Below are positions 44,819 to 56,049 of a stretch of DNA of 64,000 bases, one piece after another. Made by a program: the position numbers and the translations under genes. The notes under the pieces are model-generated. The model saw nothing but the letters and a program-made list of their open reading frames with translations, ran no database searches and was not told where the DNA came from. This DNA comes from Thinopyrum elongatum (Eukaryota > Streptophyta > Magnoliopsida > Poales > Poaceae), in the NCBI GenBank assembly GCA_011799875.1, contig CM022298.1, positions 257,665,757-257,729,756 of the forward strand, given 5' to 3'. Each line of letters starts with the position of its first letter. Positions within the stretch are counted from its first letter, which is position 1.

Positions 44819-47800
44819 ATGCCACCCAGGGCCAGCAAAGGCAAGAGCAAGGAGGCGAAAGCCGATGTCCCGGAGAGCGAACTGGTGAAGATGCGGAAGA
44901 AGTATGTCGTCTTCGCCCCGTCGCTCGATGCGGAAGCTTTGAAGAGGCGGTATCAGTGCATGTGGGCGAAGGAGACGCAGGCTCACCCCGCCACACGCGT
45001 GATTCCAGGTTCTTGCTCCAAAAGTGGGTCAGACAGATACCCCTTTTTCGTCGCATATTTCTATTGCAGGCTCTGTCCCCCATTTTTTGACTTCTTCAAC
45101 GACATCATGTACACATACGGCTTTCATCTTCTCGATTTCACGCCGAATGCGATACTGTGCATGTCCATCTTTGCCCACCTTTGTGAAAACTTTGCCGGAG
45201 TGGTTCCCAACACTGCCCTTTTCCGCCACTACTTTTTCCCTCGTATCCAAAAAGGAGAGGCCCTCTCTGGTTCTATCGCCTGGATTCCAAGGGCTTGGAA
45301 TAAGGAAATATACCCAGAAGGAGTTTACCGCGAAAAGTGGGACGAATGGCAGGCTGAATGGTGCTGGATCAAGGAAGCAGATCCCCATCCGTTTTGTCTG
45401 CCCCGGCAACAGAAAGCGGTCCGCGGCAGTGGCTGGAGCAGTCTTGCCGCTGACGACGAAAAGCTCACAATTGCCACTACCAGGATTCTTCGCCTGAAAG
45501 CTGCCGGGCTAACAATGGAGATGATTGGCTTCGACTTTCTCCGCCACCGCATTGCCCCCTTGCAGAATAGGGGAAGGCCAGCTTGGGAATACCGAAACGT
45601 AGCAGACATTATGAGATTGCGCCCCGGGTTGAATAACAATCTGACTGCTATGCAACTTGGCGCTTTCCGTCAAAAGCTGTTCCAGCGCGACGACAAGCAT
45701 CGATTGCCGGCAAGGATTGTCCCTTTGTGCAACAACTCTGCTTTGGGGTCAATCATCGCCTTCATGCCGATGTTCAACGCCCACAGTCTTGACGCGACTT
45801 GGGCCGAGCCAACCGAGGAGGAAGCACAAAAGTTTTTTGATAACTTGACGGAGAGAGCCATCCGGGAAGAAGCAGACTTCATCCGAGCCACCACCAACCA
45901 AGAAGTAGCATAAATCGCCACTAGGGTGGAGGAGGCAAATCTTGCCGCAGAGGCTGGCAGCGCTGGCTTCACAGAATGGGAAACCAGCGATGCAGAGGTA
46001 GTGGTGGAAGTAAAACCTGCCGGGAAAGACAAAGCTGCCGGGGAACAGAGCAGCACAGCCGCTGAGAGCTCGTCTGACGAGGACACGTCTGAAGAAGAAC
46101 CGCAAGAAGAGCTCCCAGCCCCGAAGAAGACAAAGCGTGTTCTTCGAAAGGTTGTATCTGGCATCCCGGCAAGCCAGCCTTCCTCGAGCGGCGAGGCTCC
46201 CGGCAAGAAAGCGGCCGTCAAGACTGCACCGCGGCAAGGGGTTCGTCAGCAACCTGCGCGGCGTGCGAGACCCACACCAGCGGCCACTGCTGAGGCGGCA
46301 GGGGTGTCTCGCACTACTGCACCGGAAGCTGAGGCTACAAAAACACGCCAACCCCCGGCGCCTGCCATAGCCAAGCGACCTAGGACCCCTCCTCCGCCTC
46401 CCCACTCAAACATCACAACGGAGGCCGATTTCGACATCTTCGGCTTTAGTCCGGAGCGAGAAGAAGAAGAGTGAGTGCTTTGCCACAACCTTTATTTTCC
46501 AATCTTGGATCAATCTTACTGACTTGCTCGTATTGTCTCTGCAGTGATGTAGAAACCTTGATGGAGAGGATGGCGAAGAGGACAAAGACTTCCACGGGCG
46601 ACGGGCCCCCGGCAGGCTCCACGAGCGTGCCAGAAACCGTCATCGTCAGCCCGGAGCTCAGTCCTCAATGCAGCCCCCAGCACAGCCCCCAGCGCAGGCC
46701 CCAGCGTAAGTTCACTGTTCTTTTTCCACTGGCGGGCGCTGAGGTTTCTATTCTTGCCGCTGATATCTTTGGGCTTGCAGGAGAAGAACGGCAACAAGGG
46801 GAGTGGTTGGAAGATGCCCCCATCGTGCCACCTCCATCGACCACGCCGCCCACAAGCACGTCCCCGGCAAGAGATCCTACCGACGAGCCCATCTTAATTG
46901 AGGAGGAGCCGGCAAGCATGGGCACCGGCAACCCTCCCCCGGCAATCGAAGTTGCCGGGAGGGGCGAGGCCACCTCTCAACAGCTTGACGCAGGTAACTG
47001 ATTGCCTCAGAATGCTTGCTATTCTTTCCCTTATGTCTCTGTCTTTGGTCCCTTCGAACTTCAATCTTGATCTTATTCTGTTTCCCTCCTCCGTCCTCCA
47101 GAGTTCCCTATGATGGAACACATGGACATCGACGTTGTCATCGAGGAGACCGCCAGGGACACCGCTGCCGAAGCAGACAGGATCGCTGCCAGCGAGGCCG
47201 CCAAAGATGCCACTATCGAGGCCGGTGGTGCTCTTGGCGAGGAGGCTGCCAAGACTGCATAGGAGGAACCCGCCAAGGAGTCTACTGAAGGGGGCGGCAG
47301 GGAGGCTGATGACCGCACTGACGGCATTCCTGCCGCAGGAGCGCCAGGCGCTGCACCGGCCACGGAGCCCCCTGCCACTGGTGAGGCGGTTGCTGAAGAC
47401 CAACCGTCAACATCTGAAGGCCCCTCATCCAGCAAATATCTCAAGGTTGGCGAGAACTTGTTTGTCAACTTGTCGGGGACGGCAAGCATTGGGGCACCAG
47501 CCGAAGGAGAAGTCTTTGACGAAGAAATCATCGCTGTTGCCGGGCTCGAGGTCGTTGATGATCCAAGCGCTAGCAGCGGCAAGTCTGAAGAGGATCAGCT
47601 CCTTTAGGCCATGGGCGAAAATTTCCGCAAGCTCCAGGCTCTCCACCGCGCCCGGAAAGAGAAAGCGGATTCCAGAATGGCAGTTGTCGAGGCGGCCGAA
47701 GCAGATTTTCAGAGGCACGTCGAACAAATGCAAGTCTGGTACGCCGAGGCCCTCCAAGAGTTGACTACCGGCCGGGAACACGTGAGCCAACAGTGGACAG

Positions 47801-48813
47801 AAATCCTCCTGAAGCAATCTGACATGGAGAAGGCGCAGGATGAAGCTACTCAAAGAATTGCTGCCGAAGATGCCCTCCTGATGGGGCGCCGCGTTGCGCT
47901 TGATGCTCACGAGGAAGATCTCACCGCACGTGAGCAGGCGCTCGCCGCCAAGCTTCGCAGCAAAGATGAAGATATCGAGAAGCTTGTCGCGCGGCGGACC
48001 CAGGAGCTGGAGCAGAAACACAAAGAGGCGCTTGAAGCTCTGACTGTAAGTCACGCCGGCAGGCTCAAGGAGGCCGTCGATGCTGCCGAGGCTACAGAGG
48101 CCGCCAAGAACAAGCTAAGCAACAAAGTAAAGAAGCTGGAAGTAGATCTCGAAGAGCACGGCAAGGAGCTCTCGACGCTCAAAGGTGATAGGGAAAAAAC
48201 CCTCCACACCCTGGCGGAGATGCAAGTTGCCATGTCTAACAAGACCAAGTAGCTCTCCTCAGCAACTGATGCTATTGCCGTTCTGGAATTGAAGCTGACC
48301 ACGTTGGAGAAGTCTCTCGAGGCCGGCAGGGCCCGCGAGAAGGCTCTACTCAAAGATCTCCAGGGAGAGAGGAACCTGCTCAAGAGCGCTGCCGCCGCCC
48401 AAATCGATTACAAAAAGGGGGTGGAGATCTGGACTCGACGTCTCATCGACGCTGCGAAGAAGCTTACGGCAGAACTGTCAACCATGGGCCTGTCAAACTT
48501 CAGGTATTCTTCCGAGGAAAGGATATCTTCGAGTGCCAGGTTGACGATGTTCTTCGAGAGCATCATTGATGCCCTGAAGTTGCTCCAGTCTAACCGGGCA
48601 ACTCAATTGGCCAACGAGACCCGCCGGCTTTGCCGGGCCATCCTCCGCAAAGTACTTATCAAGGTGGTGCACCATAATCCCGGCATCGACCTCTCCAATG
48701 TGCTTGGCCATCTGCCAAAGGATGCAAATCTCGAGGCGCTTGAAGAACTTATCGCGCCTATTCTTGAGAAGGTGGATTCCATCAAAAGGATCGAAGGCCA
48801 GCGCAGAGATTAA
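44819..48813 (+). pseudogene. Antisense spliced ORF of the Tat/Retand element (four exons)
   Basis: Exons 44819-46470, 46545-46705, 46781-46993 and 47102-48813 join with GT-AG introns, and the phase is kept at all three junctions. The total is 3738 nt, exactly 1246 codons. The N-terminal part (MPPRASKGKSKEAKADVPES, then FNDIMYTYGFHLLDFTPNAI, HYFFPRIQKG) resembles the 'putative gypsy-type transposon' domain found in grass Gypsy elements. The middle is acidic and Pro/Ser-rich; the last 400 residues are a long coiled coil (EDLTAREQALAAKLRSKDED, LEVDLEEHGKELSTLKGDRE). Four in-frame stops interrupt it: TAA 45911, TAG 47260, TAG 47605, TAG 48250. All are one change from glutamine codons. It is transcribed toward integrase, tail to tail. 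Function is unknown. In Grande-type elements a comparable antisense gene exists; whether it makes protein or acts as antisense RNA is not settled here. Confidence 0.75.
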
Positions 48814-49522
48814 GTGCTCCACCTCTTCTTGCCGTCGTCATTCCATGCCAAAAGACAATTATGTCTCAAGTTAGAATTGTGGCAACTCATTAATGTAATA
48901 TAACTTGCTTATGTTTGGGTAAATGCATGCTATTTCCCTTGTCTGATTCCTTTATGTATGGAGTTCACCCTACGCTTTCTGAAAAACTTGCCGGCGCGCA
49001 ACCTGCCGCGAGCGCTGGGTGCGGGACTTCAGTAGCCCGCTGGAGGCGCAGCAGCCGATAAGACTCCTTGGCGTTCTCAGTGCAGCCACTTAAATCGTTG
49101 AGCAGACTCGAAACAAAATAAGGGCGCAACCGATTACAGCAAGGGTTCCTTCGCATGCAGATTTTCCATACAAAGGTCGGAATCGTCCAAGGAAAATAAC
49201 TTTGCAATAAAGGAAACTTGTTCTAATTTTTAGAACTTAGCTTTCTGTCACTGTCCTTCCTCCGGCAAGCGTCGATTCTGAACGTCGCCAACTGGTACTC
49301 ATATCTCCCTCCTCCCCCCCCCCGGCAAATGTGCGCGCGAGGAATCCTTCTGTCTTTTAAGAAAAAGAAAGAAGAGAAAATAAAGATATGAAACCTTGGC
49401 GGTTCATTAGAACTTACCGGGAGTAAGTGCCATACAACATCTTAGACACACATGCATATATATATATATGAACATGGAAATCAATAAGGAAATGCACAAC
49501 ACGTAAATTTATTCATCTATGC
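48814..49522. other. Convergent spacer between the antisense ORF and integrase
   Basis: About 700 bp where the two opposite transcripts would end. AATGTAATATAAC at 48893-48905 could act as a near-upstream polyadenylation element for the plus strand. A cytosine run lies near 49314-49323 and a TA run near 49457-49468. No gene is supported. Confidence 0.5.
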
Positions 49523-50734
49523 TCAGGGTCTGCACCTGGCTTTGTACAAAGGATCATATGCCTTGCTGGCAAGACTTGTACAAAAGGGTGGTTGCCGGGG
49601 GCCCCCGGCAACCGCGCCTGATGGGTAGAACTTGCGAAGATGTTCGATATTCCAGGAATTACTCACTGGAATGCCATCTTCGGTCTCCAGGCGGACAGCG
49701 CCGGGCCTGGTGACTCGTACTACCCGATAAGGGCCTTCCCACTTCGGCGTCAACTTGTTTGAATTCTTGGCGGATTGAATCCGCCGAAGAACAAGGTCGC
49801 CTTCCTCAAGGCTTCGGGCATGAACTTTGCGGCTATGGTAGCAGCGCAAAGCTTGCTGGTAGCGTGCAGCTCGCACAGCAGCCCGAAGACGATCCTCCTC
49901 AAGGAGCACAGCATCATCTTGCCGCAGTTGCTCTTGCTTAAGCTCATCATAAGCGAGCACTCGAGGTAATCTGTACGTGAGTTCCGTGGGGAGAATTGCT
50001 TCCGCTCCGTAGACCAAAGCGAAGGGTGTCTGGTCGGTGGCTCGATTTGGTGTCGTTCTGATTGACCAAAGAACCGTCGGCAACTCATCAATCCAGCGTC
50101 TTCCGCACTTTTTCAGCTTGTCAAAGGTTCTGGTCCTGAGACCGCGTAGCACTTCAGCATTGGCCCTCTCCGCTTGGCCGTTGCTTCTCGGGTGAGCAAC
50201 AGAGGCAAAACAAATTTTGCCGCCAAGGTCTTGGACGTACTGCATGAAGGTGACTTGTGAATTGCGTGCCGTTGTCGGTGATGATCCTGTTGGGCACACC
50301 GAAACGGCAAACTATCCTTTAAAGAACTTGACGGCTGATTGTGCTGTCACCTTCCTCACTGCTTCCACCTCCGGCCACTTTGTGAACTTGTCGATAGCGA
50401 CGTACAAGTACTCAAAGCCCCCGGTAGCACGGGGGAAAGGGCCCAGTATGTCGAGCCCCCAGACCGAAAATGGCCAGGAGAGAGGGATTGTCTGAAGAGC
50501 TTGAGCCGGTTGATGCGATTTCTTCGAATGAAACTTGCACGCTTCACATTTAGGTACTAGTGCAGTTGCATCCTGGAGAGCGGTGGGCCAAAAGAAACCT
50601 TGCCGGAATGCCTTCCCGACAAGTGCTCTTGATCCTATGTGAGAGCCACATATGCCTCCATGTATTTCTGCCAACAGCTCTAGTCCATCCTCCCGAGGAA
50701 TGCACTTCAATTTCACACCGTTTGGTCTCTTTCT
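49523..50734 (-). pseudogene. Tat/Retand integrase
   Basis: Frame 50716-50312 carries the zinc-binding region (EIHGGICGSHIGSRALVGKA, CEACKFHSKKSHQPAQ) and the first catalytic aspartate (VWGLDILGPFPRATGG). A one-base frameshift at about 50312, after FFKG, is compensated near 50250; between them the normal frame would contain the second aspartate in TDNG. From 50299 the restored frame gives PRSNGQAERANAEVLRGLR with the catalytic glutamate, and a C-terminal domain (LTPKWEGPYRVVRVTRPGAV). It ends close to 49523. The two offset frameshifts disable the core. Confidence 0.85.
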
Positions 50735-51517
50735 TTACAGGACGTCATCGATGAACTTGTACATAACAGACCAACGGGCTACTCTTTCCGCTTCTTCCTG
50801 TTCCTCCGGGAGTTCTCCTGTTTGAAGGAAATGGACAATGTGTTGCGCCCATGCTGGAGCCTGGGGCTCGACAGCTAGGACTAAAGGCATCTCCTCTGCC
50901 GGGGAAACGTTTGTCTCGACGGCAAGGGCTTGAGCCCCTGCTGGAGCCTGTTGTTCCCTGGCAGGCATGTCATTGATCCCGGCAACTTCCTTGCCGGCGG
51001 CTCCCGGGAGCTCTACCGGGAAGTACTGACCAGAATTCAATTTTCTTCTCTTCTCTTGCCGCATTGATGGCGCCATGGATGGTTGAGTCAAATGAAGCAC
51101 GAAAGTTCCTGGTTCCACAGGCAACTTGAGGGCAGCACGCATTGACAGGTCGTCAGCAACACTGTTTTCGGCACGAGGGATGTGCTCCATTTGCAGACCG
51201 TCAAAGTGCTCTTCCATTTTTCTCACTTCATCCACGTAGGCTTGCATCAATGGACTCTGATAACTCTTGTTAACTTGCCTGACGACAAGCTGTGAATCGC
51301 CTCTGATGACGAGCTTTTTGATACCAAGGTCTGCTGTGATCCTGAGACCGGCAAGCAAACCCTCGTATTCTGCTGTGTTGTTGGTTGAACTCTCCCGGGG
51401 AAAATGCATTTGGACTACGTACTTGAGGTGCTCTCCGGTGGGTGTGACAAGCAGCACGCCAGCACCGGCACCTTGCAGCGAAAAAGCCCCGTCAAAGTAC
51501 ATAACCCATTGCTGGTC
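50735..51517 (-). pseudogene. Second (additional) RNase H domain
   Basis: Frame 51502-50735 begins MYFDGAFSLQGAGAGVLLVT. It continues with STNNTAEYEGLLAGLRI, LVIRGDSQLVVRQV and HIPRAENSVADDLS, placing D, E, D and a further D in the order of a ribonuclease H fold. This is separate from the RNase H that follows RT upstream. An extra RNase H between the native one and integrase is a known feature of Tat-clade elements. The stop at 50735 (TAA) and the one at 51518 break an otherwise continuous frame with the neighbouring domains. Confidence 0.8.
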
Positions 51518-52050
51518 AATTTACTTGCCGGGGAGAGTTGTTTCTTGAACCTCTTCGTCCGGCGTTGGGGTCCATTCCGCAACGAACTCCGCCAAGGCCC
51601 TGCTCTGGATTGTCAAAGTGCTTTCAAACTTGAGGCCAAAGCTCGACAACTCCAACGCCCACTCCACGATCCTGCCGGTTGCTTCTGGATTTTGCAAAAT
51701 CCGTTGCAACGGAAAGCGAGTGACGACGGTGATTTCATGTGCTTGAAAATAATGGCGCAGCTTCCTCGAGGCCATAAGAAGGCCGAAAAGCAACTTCTGC
51801 ACGCCAGAATATCTTGACCTAGCTCCTTGTAAAAGAGAGCTAACAAAATAAACTGGGCGCTGCACCACCTTTTTCTTCTGCAATGATTCTTCTGACTGCA
51901 CAGATCTTGTATTGCCAGGATCAATCCTTGCCGGGGAAGATCCTGCCACATCATCTGACGGTCCTGCCGCTGGTGTCGCTTCCTCATCAGCCTCTCTCTG
52001 CGCCACTAGCGCAGCACTAACCACTTGATTTTTGCTGCCAGATACAGCAG
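51518..52050 (-). pseudogene. Native RNase H of the Tat/Retand pol
   Basis: Frame 52024-51521 includes RPVYFVSSLLQGARSRYSGV, LLMASRKLRHYFQAH, TRFPLQRILQ and GRIVEWALELSSF, which correspond to the connection and RNase H region directly after RT in Gypsy elements. A stretch of A residues near 52045 marks a frameshift between the RT frame (which ends at 52006) and this one. TAA at 51518-51520 terminates it. Confidence 0.75.
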
Positions 52051-53067
52051 CAACGGCTCTTGTGGTTTAGGCGCGACTAGCGTCGGTGGAGAAGAAAGGT
52101 ATTTCTTCAAATTTTGCAGCGCAGCCTCCGCTTCCGGAGTCCATTTCATTGGACCCGCCTTCTTCAAAATTTTGAAAAAGGGCAGGGCGCGCTCAGCAGA
52201 TTTGGCAATAAACCTGCTTAGAGCAGCAACACAGCCGGCAAGACGACGCACATCCTTGACGCGTCTCGGCGCTTCAATTTGCTCAATAGCTTTGATCTTG
52301 TCGGGGTTCGCTTCGATTCCCCGGAAAGATACAAAGAATCCGAGGAGCTTGCCGGAAGGAACACCAAACACGCACTTCTCAGGATTGAGCTTTAAGTTGA
52401 TCTTGCGCAGATTTGCAAATGTTTCTTCTAAATCTTGTATGAGCGTTGATTTGTCCTTGGTTTTAACCACTATGTCATCCATGTATGCCTCCATATTTCT
52501 ATGGAGTTGAGGCTCAAAACCAATTTGGACCGCTCTTGCAAATGTAGAACCAGCACTTTTCAACCCGAAAGGCATTCGTATAAAACAATACGTACCACAT
52601 GGGGTGATAAATGCGGTCTTTTCTTCATCTTCCTTGCCCATGAAGATCTGATGATACCCTAAGTAGGCATCAAGGAAGGACAGGAGATCACAACCAGCGG
52701 TGGAATCCACGATCTGGTCGATGCGCGGCAAGGGAAAAGGATATTTTGGATAGGCTTTATTGATATCTGTATAATCGATACAAAGCCTCCATTTCCCATT
52801 CGCCTTGCGCACTACCACCGGATTGGCCAACCAGGTTGGATGAAGCACTCCTCTGACCAATCCTGCCGCCTCCAGTTTTCTGATTTCCTCGGCAATGAAT
52901 TCTTGCCGCTCCAAGGCTTGCTTCCTGACCCTCTGCTTGACGGGCCACGCGTGAGGACAGACAGCAATGTGGTGCTCAATTACCTCCCTGGGAACACCGG
53001 GGATGTCAGACGGTTGCCATGCAAACACGTCGACATTCGCCCGCAGGAAGGCAACGAGCGCGCTTTC
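52051..53067 (-). pseudogene. Tat/Retand reverse transcriptase
   Basis: In frame with gag-protease but separated from it by TAG at 53068-53070. Motifs: FAWQPSDIPGVPREVIEHHI, WLANPVVVRKANGKWRLCID, PFPLPRIDQIVDSTAG, RMPFGLKSAGSTFARAV and the catalytic YMDD in MEAYMDDIVVKTK, then KCVFGVPSGKLLGFFVS. Two normally conserved places are altered: YPKYPFPLP where CPKD is usual, and DAYLGYHQI where DAYSGYHQI is usual. The frame runs to 52006 but loses register at about 52045. Confidence 0.85.
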
Positions 53068-54846
53068 CTATTTGTCATCTAGGGTGGAACTTATGGTGAA
53101 AGTTCCCCCCGTTCCGTCCTCCCTGACGGACACCTTCTTGGTCTCCGGTGGAGCAGCCTTGGATTTCCTGTTCTTGCCGGTGGAACTCTCTGGTGCATCC
53201 TCGACGGAAGCACAGCACTCCGAGGAGGTGCGCTTGCCGGAGTTCGCGCCAAGATTCTTGCCGGTCTTCTTCTTCCCCCCGGGAGTTCCAGCGGCAGGAG
53301 CAGATGCCTTGATGGCAGGTGCTGCAACTGCTTCCCGGTAGAGTTGGTCGGCACAGATGAGCGTATCCTTCTTATCGGAATGGATAGTAATGACACTCAA
53401 CGGCCCAGGCATCTTCAAAACATTGTACGCGTAGTGTGATGCCGCCATGAACTTAGCCAGCGCTGGCCGACCAAGGATCCCATTGTATGACATGGGGATC
53501 TTTGCGACATCAAACACTACTTTCACGGTCCTGTAGTTGAGTTCGCTACCAAATGTCACCGGCAACGTGATCTTGCCCTTCGGCTGGATTCTTCCCGGAT
53601 TGACCCCCTGAAACGTGCCCGTTTCTTCGAGATCTTCATCAGGAATCTGAAGCCTCTTGAGCACATCCGGTGAGATTAGGCTCTGCCCGGCCCCACCGTC
53701 AACTAGCATTTTCGTCACTCTGAGGTTGCGAATTGTTGGCGAGACCAACAATGGCAAGCACCCGACCGCGGTTGTGCGATCAGGGTGATCCTCGGCGTCG
53801 AAAATGATAGGCGTGTTGGACCACTTCAGGGGCTTACATGCATCTGGTAACGGCTCTGCTGCATTGACTTCCCGTACCCACTGTTTGAGTCGACGGTGGG
53901 AAGAATGCAGTGAGGCGCCCCCATCGATACACATAGCCTCTGTAGCTTTCTGGAATTCTTGCTCACTGGACTCATCGTCTTCTTCATCATCATCTTCTTC
54001 CTTGTCTCGGCCTCGAGTGGGCCTCTCCCTTTGTTGCTCGGCCTTGCCGCGGTGACCCCCTCGGCCACCGCGCTTCTTGCCGGACCCCTCAGCACCATCA
54101 TGGGCCTTCTCCTTATCCCGCCTTTCATATTCAGCCCTTTGTTTCTCGGCAAGCTGTTCAACTTGCCGGCAGTTTTGGAGATCATGGCCCTTGGTGCAAT
54201 GGATCTTGCAATACTGCTTGCTGGAGCTCTCCGACTTGTCGGCTGCCGCCAAGGCCTGACAGGAAGGGCACCCGGCAAGATCCTTGCTGGGGTCGTCAAC
54301 CTTGGCCTTCTTGGCGGCGCCGGGGTTGCCGGATTCATCGATAGCAAGCACGGCCTTGCCTCTGCGTTTCCTATTCCGCCGCCGGCCTTTCCCTGATGGG
54401 GTCGCAGCATCTTCATCTTCCGATTCGCCCCCCGCGCCAACAGCCTCGCCAGGGAGTTTCCTCCCCTCTTCAGCTCGAGCGCATTTGTCGGCCAAAGCGT
54501 AAAGCTTGGCGATACTCCTGATTTTGTTCATCGCCAGCTCTTCCCGCATTCTGCGGTTACGCACGTTCTGATGAAACGCGCTAATGACAACGGCAGGGTG
54601 AACGTCAGGAATATTGTACTGTACTCGGCTAAACCTCTGCATAAACTTGCGCAGGGATTCGCCCTCCTTCTGAGGGATGATATGCAAATCGCTCTCCTGG
54701 CCAGGAGCTTGGTGGCCTCCAACAAAGGCGCCAACAAACTGATGGCACAGATCTGACCAAGAAGAAATAGAATTCTCCGGCAGATGCATCAACCACGACC
54801 TGACGTTGGGCTTGAGCACCAACGGGAAGTAGTTGGCAAGTATCTT
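53068..54846 (-). pseudogene. Tat/Retand gag C-terminus and protease
   Basis: Frame 54822-53068, 584 residues. Gag part: WSDLCHQFVGAFVGGHQAPG, LHIIPQKEGESLRKFMQRFS and VISAFHQNVRNRRMREEL. Then basic KGRRRNRKRRGK, a zinc-finger-like QYCKIHCTKGHDLQNCRQV, and an Asp/Glu-rich stretch. Protease: KMLVDGGAGQSLISPDVLKR, with DGGA in place of DSGA/DTGA, and NGILGRPALAKFMA. It ends at TAG 53068, after which RT continues in the same frame. The gag start lies upstream, beyond a TGA near 54850. Confidence 0.85.
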
Positions 54847-55962
54847 GTCATCTCAGCCCACAGCAGCCTGTACCGCAATGGTGTAGATGCTCAGGAACTC
54901 CGAGGGGTGAGTCTTGCCGTCATACTTCTCCGGGACCTCCGGCTTGAAGGTTCGGGAATTGGGCCACTGGACTTGCCGCAGCTCACGGGTAAACACTGGA
55001 GTTCCTACCTCGTAAGGCAAGTCTCCTACATCCCCTGGCGCAGGCTCGTCGATAGTCGGCCCTGCGCGCTTATCAGATTGATAGCACGCTTCTCGTCGCC
55101 GCTCGATGGTAGTTCGAGCGTCCTCCTTGCCTCGTTCCTGGAGAACTTGGCGCTGGTCGCAGCGCATCCGTGGATCGGACGACGCCGTGGAAACTTCTTC
55201 ATGGCGGTCGACCTGCTGGGTTGTCGGCCGCCGCTGGTGTCGCGGAGGGGAGTGCACCGTGGTTGCACCACCTCCGGTTTTCTCCACATCGGCTCACGCC
55301 GGATCGATGGGCCTTCGCTGTGAGGGCCCTGCCTCTTGTGGCCCATCCTTGTTGGCGAAGCCAATAAGGCTCTGGATAGTAGCTCGCCACTCCTCCATCT
55401 TCTCCGGAGCAGGAGGGAAATCGAGGAGTAGCTGCGCACGTGCCAAGGCTTCCGCTGGCGTAGGCGGCGGCGACAGGTGCGAGGTACGTGAGGTGCTCTG
55501 ACTCCTAGCCATGTTAGAAGGAGCACCGTCACGGTCACGCGACCGTGCGCCACCTCCGCCGGCAGCTCGGTGTGCATGCTGGGCCCGCGCATCTTGGGAT
55601 CGATGCGCGGAAATCTTTTCATGGGGATGCCCTGAACCACCAGCGCCACGACGTCGCTCGTCGTGCACGACCTGGGAAGGCCGTGACGCTTGCGCCGGCG
55701 CGGGAGTTCCAGCAGGCGTCCTCCGATCTCTGGAATTCGTTGTGCCACCCGTAGGTAGCACAGCTCCGTCTCTGGATCCAGCGGCGTGTGGGTTGCCGCT
55801 GCCACTGCGAACGACGCCGCTCGCCTGGCTTGGATCACCGGAACGCCGTGGAGGCTCTAGTCCTCTTCCTTCTGCACCCATGCCATCGGCCGTATGCGAA
55901 GGTGCAGGCAAAACGGACGTGGACGGTTGCGCCGTCGCAGCGCTCTTCTTCTTGGGTGGCAT
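54847..55962 (-). pseudogene. Tat/Retand gag N-terminus
   Basis: The ATG at 55962 gives MPPKKKSAATAQPSTSVLPA and a long Pro/Ser/Arg-rich low-complexity region. A TGA at about 55292, after RRPIDPA, could derive from CGA. The same frame resumes at 55287 (MEKTGGGATT...) through a charged region to FTRELRQVQWPNSRTFKPEV and PEKYDGKTHPSEFLSIYTIA, typical of the start of Gypsy capsid. It ends in TGA near 54850, where TGG would give the expected GWDDKILANYF. All three segments are in one frame, so gag was once continuous into protease. Confidence 0.8.
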
Positions 55963-56027
55963 GATGATGAAGATGATGAAGAAACTAAGGCGCCGATCAC
56001 TGGATCAGGTTCACATAACCTTCAATC

Positions 56028-56045
56028 CCCCTACCTGGCGCGCCA
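56028..56045 (-). other. Primer binding site of the Tat/Retand element
   Basis: On the minus strand TGGCGCGCCAGGTAGGGG begins four bases after the LTR end. TGGCGC... is usual for Gypsy primer sites, but I cannot assign the tRNA with certainty. Confidence 0.7.
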
Positions 56046-56049
56046 AAGA

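Noticed and set aside
53068..53070. Programmed stop-codon read-through between protease and RT
   Set aside because: The TAG is in frame and placed plausibly, but the element has many other nonsense codons of the same kind, so mutation is the simpler explanation.
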